Part shown: in pieces, positions 40,044 to 48,200 of the stretch | How the letters are laid out: each line of letters opens with the position of its first letter | Numbering within the stretch: position 1 is the stretch's first letter | Position numbers and translations under genes: made by a program | Assembly: GCA_025998675.1 (NCBI GenBank) | Contig: AP024673.1 | Location: forward strand, 833,221 to 897,220 | DNA: 64,000 nucleotides | From: Fimbriimonadales bacterium | GTDB lineage: Bacteria; Armatimonadota; Fimbriimonadia; Fimbriimonadales; GBS-DC | Direction of reading: 5' to 3' | Notes under the pieces: model-generated | The model's input: the letters and a program-made list of their open reading frames with translations, nothing else | The model's database searches: none | Told to the model about the DNA's origin: nothing

Positions 40044-42963
40044 GCTTTCTCTCCCGAATTTGCTGCACGAGAACGCGAATGTTCTCGCGCTCCTCACTCC
40101 ACTGTTGCGCCTCTGGATCCGGCGTCTGGTTGGCGGTGTCGCGGAGCTGCTCCGCAAGCGTTTCCAGCGCCGCCGCCAGTCGCTCGCGCCCTACCGAGTC
40201 CTCAAGGCGCGCAAGGAAGGATTCGACCTCGCGCTGGCGCTTACGATCGTTCAAAAACGCCTGACGCGCCGCCCTGTAGGTCTCACCAATCGACGACTCG
40301 CTATTTGCTCGGTGGTAGATACCTGTGAGCAGATCGTTGCCATTCTCATCTGGCAAGCGCAGGCGCGGCTCGCGCTGCGTCTGGTACTTCGGGCGCGGAG
40401 TTGCGTGTCCTTCATCTTCCACGCCATAGTAGAACTTGCCGTCAATCAGCGCAACACAACCCAGATGAATCGCCGCTGCCCACAAGCGCTCCGCCTCTGG
40501 ATCCGGCGGCGTCAGCATCGGGAGCTGCGTGAAGCGGGCGTCCAGATGCAGGTGCGCGCGCACCTGCGAATTGTTCGCACGCATCCGGTAGATATGCTCC
40601 ATGTTATGAATACTGCGCAGGTAGTAGGCGCGTGCGCCGTAGGTACGGTTCATCACGGTCAGCGCGAAGGGGTAGCCGTCTGGCACGCGCTCGCAACTGA
40701 CGCCCGCCAGCCTTGTAATCTGCGCCACAGCATCATCCAGGCGTTTTGCCTCTTCCGCCTTCTGATAATCTTCAGGCGACAGGGGCACACTGACGGCAAC
40801 AAACTCCTCGAAACGCGCATCGCCCGGCGGCTGCACGGCGCTCCAGAAGGGACGCGCCACCTCAAGCAGGTACGCGACCTTGCGCTCCAGATACACCCGG
40901 TCATCGACATCTTCACCAGCGCGCTCGTCATAGACATGCTTGAGAAACTCCATCACATTCGCTTCGTTGCGAATCGGCTCGTTGATTTGCTCCGCAATCT
41001 TCTGTACCAGTCGATCAAGCGCGGTCTTATCCCGTGCGCTCAAACCCTCTATGCGAATATCCCTTACCGCCGCACTCAACGTTTGCTTTTTCGCCTGATA
41101 GAAGTTCCGAAAGTGATGGCGCAGGCAGGCGAGCAGCTCCAGCGGGTACGCAGTTCCGGGTCTGAGTTCCTCGATCTCTTGCAGACGCTCTCGGAGAAGA
41201 CTCACTAACTCCTGTGTTGTTTGTGTGTTGGAAGCGTACTGCTTGTGTATCTCCCTGAGGACTGAAGTGATTGAATCGGTGTCCGCGCCCAGTATCTCCG
41301 CAACTTTCTGGAGCCTCAGCGCGCTGACTGTTCGCTCCAGCCGACGGTTCACACGCGCTTCCAGCTGTTGATCACGCTGCTGACGAGCGCGAGTCGATGA
41401 GAACAGGCTCAGAAAACCCGGACTCGCGGTCGCATCCTGTTGCATCCGTTCCCATGTATCTGTGTTTTCACTTTCCACCTGTTTCATCTGGCTCTGGGCA
41501 CTGTTGCTTTCTTCTTGTACCCGTTGTCTGAGCGCTTCCAGAAACTGCACGACGCCTGCACCGCCATGCTTGCTTTCCAGCGCCTCACAGCGTTTTTGCA
41601 GCGCCTCTCGCACACGCGACACGATTTCATGGCGTTTCCTCGCGGCGAGGGCGTTTATGTTGGCGACGAGTTCCTGTTCCTGCCGTTTGGCGCGTTCAAT
41701 CGCTCGTTCGGGAGATTCCTGTTCCCCTATACGAAACGCACGCCGCACCTCACTGAGTTCGCTCTGAAGGGATTGGACCGTTATCCCATTCGCTTGCATG
41801 AAATTTTCCGCTTCATCGCTCCAGTTGTGATAGTGTCCGGCGTCATATCCCGTCTGCAGTCGGTCGAGCAGGAGTCGCAGGCAGCAATACTCCGTGAGTT
41901 CCCGAATGGGTACGGCGACGCTGGCAACGGCGAGGCTCGCCAGCAGGCGCGGCTGCCGTGTTTCGGGGCAGGGAATGGCGTCGATGACCGCCAGCGAGTT
42001 GCGCTTGGCGCTGCGTGCGCGGGCGCCCAGAGGCGAGCCGATGTCCATCAGCAGGCTGCGCGCCACCATTTCGAACACCTCGTATTTGGACCCCAGCGTG
42101 CGCCCACCCGCGTTCGCGCTCTCCACCACATACGCCTCGTCCACCAGAGGCTCCTTGATGGCAATCGGCGCTATCATGCGGTACTTCACTTCCCAAGTCT
42201 CGCGATTCAGGTTTTTGCTGTTGCAGAAGTATTCCAGCTCCATCAACGCGGCGTAGGCGTTGGCTTCGATGACCTCCCGCATCGAGCGCGAGATGCCCGC
42301 CTCGTTCTGAAACACCGACGGCAGGTAGAAAATCCCGACCAGCTCGCCGTCGAGGTTCTGCTGGAGTAGGATTTCGCGCAGCACCAGCGCTGTGTCGAAG
42401 TAGATGCCTGAGCCAGTGCCCCCACACAGCGACGCGATGATGTAGATGCGCGGCTGGCTGCTCAACACCTCCACCCGGTAGCGCACGGTCGCCATCAGCG
42501 CACGCACCTGCTCCTCGACCTGCATAATCTGTCGCACCGCCTGCTGCAGGCGCGGGTAGATGCGATCGAACGAGGCATGGAAACCGAACCGCCCCACCGG
42601 GCGGATGCCCGCCGCCCCGTCCGCGTTGCGCAACAAGCCGACATCTACATCCCCATTCAGAAACTCCAGGTAGGGGTGCAACTCCGGGTTGCGTTTCCAC
42701 TCGTCGACAATCTGTTCGGGGTGCGCAATCGACAGCTGCACGATTTCATCGGATTCCACATCTGCAAGCGTCGGTTCCTGTTGAAACTGTCCCTGATCGG
42801 TGTCCAGGTAGATAAAGCGGATGAGTCCCTCCACGCTGTAGCGCTCTCGAATCAGTTGTTTGAGTCGGCGCGCAGTGTAGACGCCGCTGCCGCCCAGACC
42901 AACCACCAGAGTCGGGCGCACTTCGCCACGCTCGTGATACTCCACTGCAATTGGGTTCTGCAT
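40009..42963 (-). CDS. Tubulin/FtsZ-like GTPase with long coiled-coil C-terminus
   Basis: 984 residues from ATG 42963 (AAGGAGG upstream). The N-terminal ~430 residues match the bacterial tubulin-like (Tubulin_2 / FtsZ-like) family: first glycine strand PTLVVGLGGSGVYTARRLKQ (17-36), Asp in YLDTDQ, and tubulin signature CGGTGSGIYFD (180-190), equal to FtsZ GGGTG(T/S)G. Further blocks are LVGIFYLPSVFQ and EANAYAALMELEYF. Residues ~470-700 are coiled coil (ERAIERAKRQEQELVANINA). The rest is helical with a GFP-unlike beta patch near 870-930. Relatives are predicted to act in membrane remodelling; function is not established. Confidence 0.82.
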   Translation of the reverse strand: MQNPIAVEYHERGEVRPTLVVGLGGSGVYTARRLKQLIRERYSVEGLIRFIYLDTDQGQFQQEPTLADVESDEIVQLSIAHPEQIVDEWKRNPELHPYLEFLNGDVDVGLLRNADGAAGIRPVGRFGFHASFDRIYPRLQQAVRQIMQVEEQVRALMATVRYRVEVLSSQPRIYIIASLCGGTGSGIYFDTALVLREILLQQNLDGELVGIFYLPSVFQNEAGISRSMREVIEANAYAALMELEYFCNSKNLNRETWEVKYRMIAPIAIKEPLVDEAYVVESANAGGRTLGSKYEVFEMVARSLLMDIGSPLGARARSAKRNSLAVIDAIPCPETRQPRLLASLAVASVAVPIRELTEYCCLRLLLDRLQTGYDAGHYHNWSDEAENFMQANGITVQSLQSELSEVRRAFRIGEQESPERAIERAKRQEQELVANINALAARKRHEIVSRVREALQKRCEALESKHGGAGVVQFLEALRQRVQEESNSAQSQMKQVESENTDTWERMQQDATASPGFLSLFSSTRARQQRDQQLEARVNRRLERTVSALRLQKVAEILGADTDSITSVLREIHKQYASNTQTTQELVSLLRERLQEIEELRPGTAYPLELLACLRHHFRNFYQAKKQTLSAAVRDIRIEGLSARDKTALDRLVQKIAEQINEPIRNEANVMEFLKHVYDERAGEDVDDRVYLERKVAYLLEVARPFWSAVQPPGDARFEEFVAVSVPLSPEDYQKAEEAKRLDDAVAQITRLAGVSCERVPDGYPFALTVMNRTYGARAYYLRSIHNMEHIYRMRANNSQVRAHLHLDARFTQLPMLTPPDPEAERLWAAAIHLGCVALIDGKFYYGVEDEGHATPRPKYQTQREPRLRLPDENGNDLLTGIYHRANSESSIGETYRAARQAFLNDRKRQREVESFLARLEDSVGRERLAAALETLAEQLRDTANQTPDPEAQQWSEERENIRVLVQQIRERKHVLSHNGRRDW

Positions 42964-42976
42964 GCTCACGCCTCCT

Positions 42977-44215
42977 TCAAAGTTGTGCCAACTGCTGCAG
43001 CTGATAATATTGATATCCGTACCAAGCCAGTAAAACGGCGCCACCCCCCACGAGAAACGCCTTGAGAGGGGTGTTGGGTAGAAACCTATTGGTGTGTCGA
43101 TCTCCCTGATAAGTCGCCTCCTTGTACTCGAGCATGAATCCATTCGCCAGTCGATACTTCTCGCCCTCGACAAGCGTACTCCCCGCAGGCAAGGGTTCGT
43201 TGTCCAGTAAATTTCTGAGTTCTCCCTCAACCAGATACACTTGCTTCTGCCCGGCGCGCGCCTGCAACACCACAGGCGCGTCTGTGTAGTTCGTAAGGGG
43301 ATAGTCCGAGTCGGCAGCGCCGATAGTTGTGCGTGCGTCGCTATCAAGCGATATCGAATTTCTTGTATTGTACGACGGGTTGATCAAGCACAGTTCATGC
43401 GTGTACAGCGGAATGCGTTTTCCGGGTATCAGCAGCCCAATAATCAGCGCGAGCCCCCCTACAACCGCCCATCCGATGTTAGGAAGCAAATACTGCACCA
43501 TCATCTGGTCTGGCTCTGTTGTGATGCGCTGCCCCTTGTAGGTCAGCGCTGTATTCACATAGAGGGTGTAGGTACCGGGCTTGCTGAAGCGATAGGCGAC
43601 ACTACTCTGCGGGGCGAGGCTACTGGGCAGCTCCACCTGCGCGGCAGGCTCGCAGCGCGCTTCCAGCGCGAGGTTCTCCGTCGCGCCCGTGTAGCGCGAC
43701 TCGGCGTCGCCGATCACCAGCGCGACAGGTTGACGGGCGACGGCGCCTACACGCACGCCGTCTTGCTCCAGCTTATTCAGGAACCGTGCGTAGGGCACGC
43801 GAATCACCTCAAATTGCTGAAAGGGCGAGTAGTAGCTCTGGGGGGCGCGCCCCTGCTCCCACTCCATTTTGAAGCGCAGGCGGTGCAGCTCCGCGCTGGC
43901 GGGCGTATAGGTTCCGGTGAACACGCGGTCGCCCGCAACGGTATCGCCATACTTGCCGTCGTCGCGCAGGGAGACGCGCTGAATCAGCTCATCGCGCGCG
44001 TTGTAGATAATAGCCGTGATGAACACACGCGCCACAGGCTCCTGCAGGCGCGCCTGCACCTCCAGTCGTACCACAGGCGCTCGCCGCCCCCATCCGTAGA
44101 CCGCATCTGGCTTGGGAGCCAGAACCTCGACAGGGTTTGCTCCCACTTTTGCAACCAGCAGTATAACTGCTATGGCGCTAATTTGTCCGCGCCTCATTTG
44201 CACCATCCCCTTCAT
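42977..44215 (-). CDS. Membrane protein with choice-of-anchor-X-like outer domain and FHA-like inner region
   Basis: 412 residues. A signal/anchor helix (~11-24) leads to an outer beta domain containing RVSLRDDGKYGDTVAGDRVF (81-100), the D-D-G-x-x-G-D-x-x-A-G-D motif of choice-of-anchor X. A membrane helix (~248-266) precedes an inner region ~275-375 that resembles a divergent FHA fold: RTTIGAADSDYPL, VVLQARAGQKQVYLVEG, LLDNEPLPAGSTLVEGEKYR and GFMLEY. A final membrane helix lies near 388-402. It is the first gene of the tubulin operon, 13 bp before the GTPase. The FHA assignment is weak and by pattern only. Confidence 0.6.
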   Translation of the reverse strand: MKGMVQMRRGQISAIAVILLVAKVGANPVEVLAPKPDAVYGWGRRAPVVRLEVQARLQEPVARVFITAIIYNARDELIQRVSLRDDGKYGDTVAGDRVFTGTYTPASAELHRLRFKMEWEQGRAPQSYYSPFQQFEVIRVPYARFLNKLEQDGVRVGAVARQPVALVIGDAESRYTGATENLALEARCEPAAQVELPSSLAPQSSVAYRFSKPGTYTLYVNTALTYKGQRITTEPDQMMVQYLLPNIGWAVVGGLALIIGLLIPGKRIPLYTHELCLINPSYNTRNSISLDSDARTTIGAADSDYPLTNYTDAPVVLQARAGQKQVYLVEGELRNLLDNEPLPAGSTLVEGEKYRLANGFMLEYKEATYQGDRHTNRFLPNTPLKAFLVGGGAVLLAWYGYQYYQLQQLAQL

Positions 44216-44232
44216 AACTGCTCCGTCTGTAT

Positions 44233-44240
44233 ATTATACC
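44233..44240 (-). promoter_or_regulatory. GGTATAAT -10 element of the tubulin operon
   Basis: Minus-strand TGTGGTATAAT, 17 nt before ATG 44215, with CGGAG as ribosome-binding site. This is the only evident promoter for the three-gene operon. Confidence 0.6.
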
Positions 44241-44321
44241 ACATTTCAGCTTTCTGTGTCAACAAACTGGTATCAATCGGCGCATTCCCCGTAAACCCAT
44301 CCGCACTTCGCTGTGCCATCA

Positions 44322-44329
44322 GGTATAAT
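44322..44329 (+). promoter_or_regulatory. GGTATAAT -10 element of sdhC
   Basis: TCAGGTATAAT, 21 nt before ATG 44351, with CGGAGG between. The tubulin operon promoter lies ~80 bp to the left in the opposite direction. Confidence 0.6.
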
Positions 44330-44350
44330 CCCTCCCGGAGGCGTATCGCT

Positions 44351-45046
44351 ATGAGCGTTCAAACAACGACTTCTATCGGCTGGCGAGAGAAGCTCAAGGG
44401 GGATAACTACTTCCTCCACAAGCTGCACTCGCTTACGGGCATCTTCCCCGTCGGCTACTATCTCGTACAGCACCTGTTTCTCAACTCGATGGCGGCGATT
44501 GACCCCAAATACTTCAACGCGGTGGTCTATTTCTTCAACGCCATCCTGCCGAAACCGGTGCTGTGGGCGATGGAGCTGTTTTTCATCATCCTGCCCCTGC
44601 TGTTCCACTCGCTGTACGGCTTCGTGATTACCTATCACGGCAAGGCGAACATCTTCAAGTACCGCTTCCGTGAGAATCTGGGCTACACGCTGCAGCGCGT
44701 GTCGGGCGTGGTGATTTTCCTCTTTCTGCTGTTCCATGTCTACTCCACAACGGTCAGCCACAAGCTCTACGGCAAGGACATCTCCTACGCGGGCATGCAG
44801 GCGCACTTCCAGAACCCGTGGGTGGTCGCGCTGTATGTGATTGGCATTACTGCCAGCTCGTACCATCTGTTCAACGGGGTCTGGAACTTCGCGATTCGCT
44901 GGGGGCTGGCGATTAGCGATCGCGCTCAGCGGAATGTCTACAAGTTCTGCATGGTCGGGTTTGTGCTGTTGACCGTTCTGGGGATTACGGCGTTGGCGGG
45001 CTTCTTTATGCACGAGGCGCCGCCGAACCCATTAGCGAATCATTAG
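44351..45046 (+). CDS. sdhC: Succinate dehydrogenase cytochrome b558 subunit
   Basis: 231 residues from ATG 44351; the longer upstream frame is antisense to the tubulin operon. It has five membrane helices, with likely haem-ligand histidines in FLHKLHSLTGIFPVGYYLVQ, LLFHSLYGFVITYHGK, LLFHVYSTT and SSYHLFNGVWNFAIRWGL. The pattern is the single-subunit, di-haem b558 type of Bacillus/Wolinella. It anchors succinate dehydrogenase to the membrane and passes electrons to (mena)quinone. sdhA follows 11 bp later. Confidence 0.92.
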   Translation: MSVQTTTSIGWREKLKGDNYFLHKLHSLTGIFPVGYYLVQHLFLNSMAAIDPKYFNAVVYFFNAILPKPVLWAMELFFIILPLLFHSLYGFVITYHGKANIFKYRFRENLGYTLQRVSGVVIFLFLLFHVYSTTVSHKLYGKDISYAGMQAHFQNPWVVALYVIGITASSYHLFNGVWNFAIRWGLAISDRAQRNVYKFCMVGFVLLTVLGITALAGFFMHEAPPNPLANH

Positions 45047-45057
45047 GAGGCGCACTG

Positions 45058-46929
45058 ATGGCAAAGCGACAGGTAGCCGTTGTTGGCGGCGGTTTAGGCG
45101 GTCTGATGACCGTGATGAAGCTCGCAGAGGCGGGCGTGCAAGTGGATTTGTTCTCGCTGGTGCCCGTGAAGCGGTCGCACTCGGTGTGCGCGCAGGGGGG
45201 CATCAACGGAGCGGTGAACACCAAAGGCGAGGGCGACTCGCCATGGATTCACTTCGACGACACCATCTACGGGGGCGACTTTCTGGCGAACCAGCCGCCC
45301 GTGCTGCGCATGGCGGAGCGCGCCCCCGCGATTATCTACCTGCTGGATCGCATGGGCGTGCCCTTCAACCGCACCCCCGAAGGCTTGATCGACTTCCGAC
45401 GCTTCGGCGGCACGCGCCACCACCGCACGGCGTTCTCCGGCTCGACGACGGGACAGCAACTGCTGTACGCGCTCGACGAGCAGGTGCGCCGCTGGGAGGT
45501 CGAAGGGCGCGTGACCAAGTACGAAGGCTGGGAGTTCCTGGGGCTGATTCTGGACGAGAACGGCGTGTGTCGCGGGCTGGTCGCGCAGGATTTGCGCTCG
45601 ATGGAAATCCGCGCTTTCCGCGAGGAGGCGGTCGTGATTGCCACGGGCGGACCGGGCATGATTTTCAAGAACACCACCAACTCCATCATCTGCACGGGCA
45701 GCGCGGCGAGCATCTGCTACCAGCAGGGCGCGTACTACGCCAACGGCGAGTTCATCCAGATTCACCCGACCGCCATCCCAGGCGAGGACAAGTGCCGCCT
45801 GATTTCCGAGGCGGTGCGCGGCGAGGGCGGGCGCGTCTGGGTTCCCAAAGACCCCCACGACAAACGCCACCCGCGCGACATCCCCGAAAGCGACCGCTGG
45901 TACTTCCTTGAGGAGAAGTATCCCGCCTATGGCAACCTCGTGCCGCGCGACATCGCCACGCGCGAAATCTTCGATGTGTGCGTCAACCAGCGGCGCGGCA
46001 TTCAGGGCAAGAACCAAGTCTACCTCGACATCACCCACCTGCCCCGCCAGCAAATCGAGAAGAAGCTGCTGGGCATCCTCGAGGTCTACATCAAGTTCGT
46101 CGGCGAAGACCCGCGCGAGACGCCGATGCGCATCTACCCCGCGCAGCACTACTCGATGGGCGGGCTATGGGTCGACTACGCGGTGAACGGCGACGGCGTG
46201 ATGGAGCCTGTCCACCCGCGCAATCAGATGACCAACATCCCCGGGCTGTACGCCGTCGGCGAGGTCGACTACCAGTATCACGGCGCCAACCGACTGGGCG
46301 CGAACTCGCTGCTGAGCTGCATCTTCGCGGGCGAGGCGGCGGGTCCCGCGATTGTCGAGTACCTCAAGTCGCTGGAGACCTCCGCGTTCGACCTGCCCAG
46401 CACTCTCTACGAGCAGGAGCAGCGCAAGCATCAGGCGCAGTTCGAGGAGATTAGCAAGCGCAGCGGCAGCGAGAACCCCTACCGCCTCGCCGACGAGATG
46501 CGCGTGCTGATGGACGAGAATGTGACCGTCGTGCGCGAGAACGCGCGCCTTGCCCGCACGCTGGAGCAGCTGAAGGCGTTGCGCGAGCGGGTACGGAATG
46601 TCAACATCGCCGACCATGCGGGCTGGACGAACCAGGTCATCCCCTTCGTGCGCACGCTGCAGCACCAGCTGGAGCTGGCAATCGGCATCACGGCGTGCGC
46701 GCTGGATCGCAACGAGAGCCGCGGGGCGCACTACAAGCCTGAGTTCCCCCAGCGCGACGACGAGCGCTACCTCAAGACCACGATGGCGCGCTGGACGCCC
46801 GACGGTCCCGAAATCCACTACGAGCCCGTCGATGTGTCGCTGATCAAGCCGCGCCCGCGCCGCTACGACACGCCCAAGACCGAAACCAAGACCGAGACCA
46901 AAGTCGCCGCGGGTGTCAAGGGGACATAG
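45058..46929 (+). CDS. sdhA: Succinate dehydrogenase/fumarate reductase flavoprotein subunit
   Basis: 623 residues. FAD-binding start VAVVGGGLGGLMTVMKLAEA; FAD-linking His in KRSHSVCAQGGINGAVN; substrate-site blocks IQIHPTAIPG, SEAVRGEGGRVWV, AQHYSMGGLWVD and RGAHYKPEFPQRDDERY, all present. The long form with b558 partner fits a menaquinone-linked enzyme. AGGAGG precedes the ATG. The iron-sulfur subunit gene sdhB, which normally follows, is not here; after the stop comes a repeat-filled gap and then gnd. Confidence 0.95.
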   Translation: MAKRQVAVVGGGLGGLMTVMKLAEAGVQVDLFSLVPVKRSHSVCAQGGINGAVNTKGEGDSPWIHFDDTIYGGDFLANQPPVLRMAERAPAIIYLLDRMGVPFNRTPEGLIDFRRFGGTRHHRTAFSGSTTGQQLLYALDEQVRRWEVEGRVTKYEGWEFLGLILDENGVCRGLVAQDLRSMEIRAFREEAVVIATGGPGMIFKNTTNSIICTGSAASICYQQGAYYANGEFIQIHPTAIPGEDKCRLISEAVRGEGGRVWVPKDPHDKRHPRDIPESDRWYFLEEKYPAYGNLVPRDIATREIFDVCVNQRRGIQGKNQVYLDITHLPRQQIEKKLLGILEVYIKFVGEDPRETPMRIYPAQHYSMGGLWVDYAVNGDGVMEPVHPRNQMTNIPGLYAVGEVDYQYHGANRLGANSLLSCIFAGEAAGPAIVEYLKSLETSAFDLPSTLYEQEQRKHQAQFEEISKRSGSENPYRLADEMRVLMDENVTVVRENARLARTLEQLKALRERVRNVNIADHAGWTNQVIPFVRTLQHQLELAIGITACALDRNESRGAHYKPEFPQRDDERYLKTTMARWTPDGPEIHYEPVDVSLIKPRPRRYDTPKTETKTETKVAAGVKGT

Positions 46930-47010
46930 CCTGCCCCTGCGAGGTATGTTCTGGAAGCGTGCGCCGCTTGCGAGCGTATCCAGCGCTTGCAGCGGCGCGC
47001 CTCTGTTAAT

Positions 47011-47154
47011 CGGCTGAAGCCGTTCCTACTACACGAAGCCAACCAGCGCTGGCTTCCGTAGCTTGGGCATCCTGCCCAAGTTCACGCGCAGGATGCGCGT
47101 GCTACTGGCGCCGACGCAGGTCGGCTTGGTTGGGTAGGAACGGCTTCAGCCGAC
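47011..47154. repeat. Dispersed intergenic repeat, family 2, copy B, with 18-bp inverted ends
   Basis: CGGCTGAAGCCGTTCCTA (47011-47028) and TAGGAACGGCTTCAGCCG (47137-47154) are perfect inverted repeats around a core that matches 2273-2379. Copy A has only the right arm. Confidence 0.8.
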
Positions 47155-47261
47155 TCTCCTGTGTGCAGGGCGCGAAAAACCTACCCCTGTAAACCGACCC
47201 GCCCGCCCTTGCGCCTTGAGGGAACCCCCTCTCGACACAAGGGAACTCCCTCCACCTGCCA

Positions 47262-47269
47262 GGTATACT
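47262..47269 (+). promoter_or_regulatory. GGTATACT -10 element of gnd
   Basis: CCAGGTATACT, then 7 nt and ATG 47277, with no Shine-Dalgarno. Predicted leaderless transcript for the gnd-nuclease-zwf operon. Confidence 0.65.
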
Positions 47270-47276
47270 TCGCGCT

Positions 47277-48200
47277 ATGCAACTGGCGATTGTGGGTCTC
47301 GGACGGATGGGCGGCAATATGGCGCGTCGGCTGGTCGCGCGCGGGCATCAGGTGGTGGGCTACTCGCGCACCCGCGCCACTGTGGAGGAGTATATCCCCT
47401 ACGGCGTCGCGCCCGCCTACACACCGCAGGAGGTCGTTCAGCAGCTGACGCCGCCGCGCGTGGTGTGGTTTATGTACCCCGCGGGCGAGCCGACAGAAAG
47501 CGCGATTTTCGAGTTCGCGCCCCTGCTGCAGGCGGGCGACCTGATTGTGAACGGCGCGAACAGCTTCTACAAAGACTCCATCCGCTACGCCGAGCGACTG
47601 CGCGAGTACGGGCTGCACTTTGCGGATGTGGGCGTGTCGGGCGGCGTGTGGGGGCTGGAGAACGGCTACGGGCTGATGGCGGGGGGCGACCCCGAAGTGA
47701 TTGCGCGGATTGAGCCGATTCTGCGCGACCTCGCCCCCGCGCCCGACAAAGGCTGGGTGCATGTCGGTCCCGTCGGCGCGGGACACTACGCCAAGATGAT
47801 TCACAACGGCATCGAGTACGCAATTATGCAAGCCTATGCGGAGGGCTTCGAGCTGCTGCGGCGCAAGGAAGAGTTCGGGATTGACCTTGCGGCGGTGGCG
47901 GAGGCGTGGCGGCACGGCACAGTTATCCGCAGCTGGCTGCTCGATTTGATTGCGGGCTTCCTGAAGGACGACCAGCGCCTCAGCGAGATTGCTCCCTATG
48001 TCGCCGATTCGGGCGAGGGTCGCTGGACGGCGCACGAGGCGATTGATCTGGGCGCGCCCGCGCCGCTGATGACCCTCGCGTTGCACGAGCGGTTCCGCAG
48101 CCAGGATGCGGAGGGCTTCCAGTACCGCTTCCTGGCGCAGCTGCGCAACGCCTTCGGCGGGCACGCGGTGAAAAAATTGGAGCATGACAGCCAGCCGTGA
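47277..48200 (+). CDS. gnd: 6-phosphogluconate dehydrogenase, decarboxylating (short type)
   Basis: 307 residues, the short GndA-like form (~300 residues) rather than the 470-residue enzyme. NAD(P)-binding GLGRMGGNMARRL; substrate blocks DVGVSGGVWGLENGYGLMAG and the catalytic GAGHYAKMIHNGIEYAIMQA (K and N-G-(I)-E-Y); GRWTAHEAID near the end. It makes ribulose 5-phosphate in the oxidative pentose phosphate pathway, with zwf encoded two genes downstream. It overlaps the nuclease gene by 17 bp. Confidence 0.93.
   Translation: MQLAIVGLGRMGGNMARRLVARGHQVVGYSRTRATVEEYIPYGVAPAYTPQEVVQQLTPPRVVWFMYPAGEPTESAIFEFAPLLQAGDLIVNGANSFYKDSIRYAERLREYGLHFADVGVSGGVWGLENGYGLMAGGDPEVIARIEPILRDLAPAPDKGWVHVGPVGAGHYAKMIHNGIEYAIMQAYAEGFELLRRKEEFGIDLAAVAEAWRHGTVIRSWLLDLIAGFLKDDQRLSEIAPYVADSGEGRWTAHEAIDLGAPAPLMTLALHERFRSQDAEGFQYRFLAQLRNAFGGHAVKKLEHDSQP

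Larger units (their letters stand above)
46930..47276. other. 347-bp intergenic region between sdhA and gnd
   Basis: No ORF and no remnant of sdhB was found in any frame by eye. It contains the family 2 repeat with flanking inverted arms (47011-47154), a short palindromic GCAGCGGCGCGC-type stretch near 46985-47002, and paired AGGGAAC(C/T) words just before the gnd promoter. Confidence 0.55.

Noticed and set aside
43241-44350. Long N-terminal extension of SdhC
   Set aside because: It is antisense to the tubulin-operon membrane protein; the true start has GGTATAAT and CGGAGG upstream.
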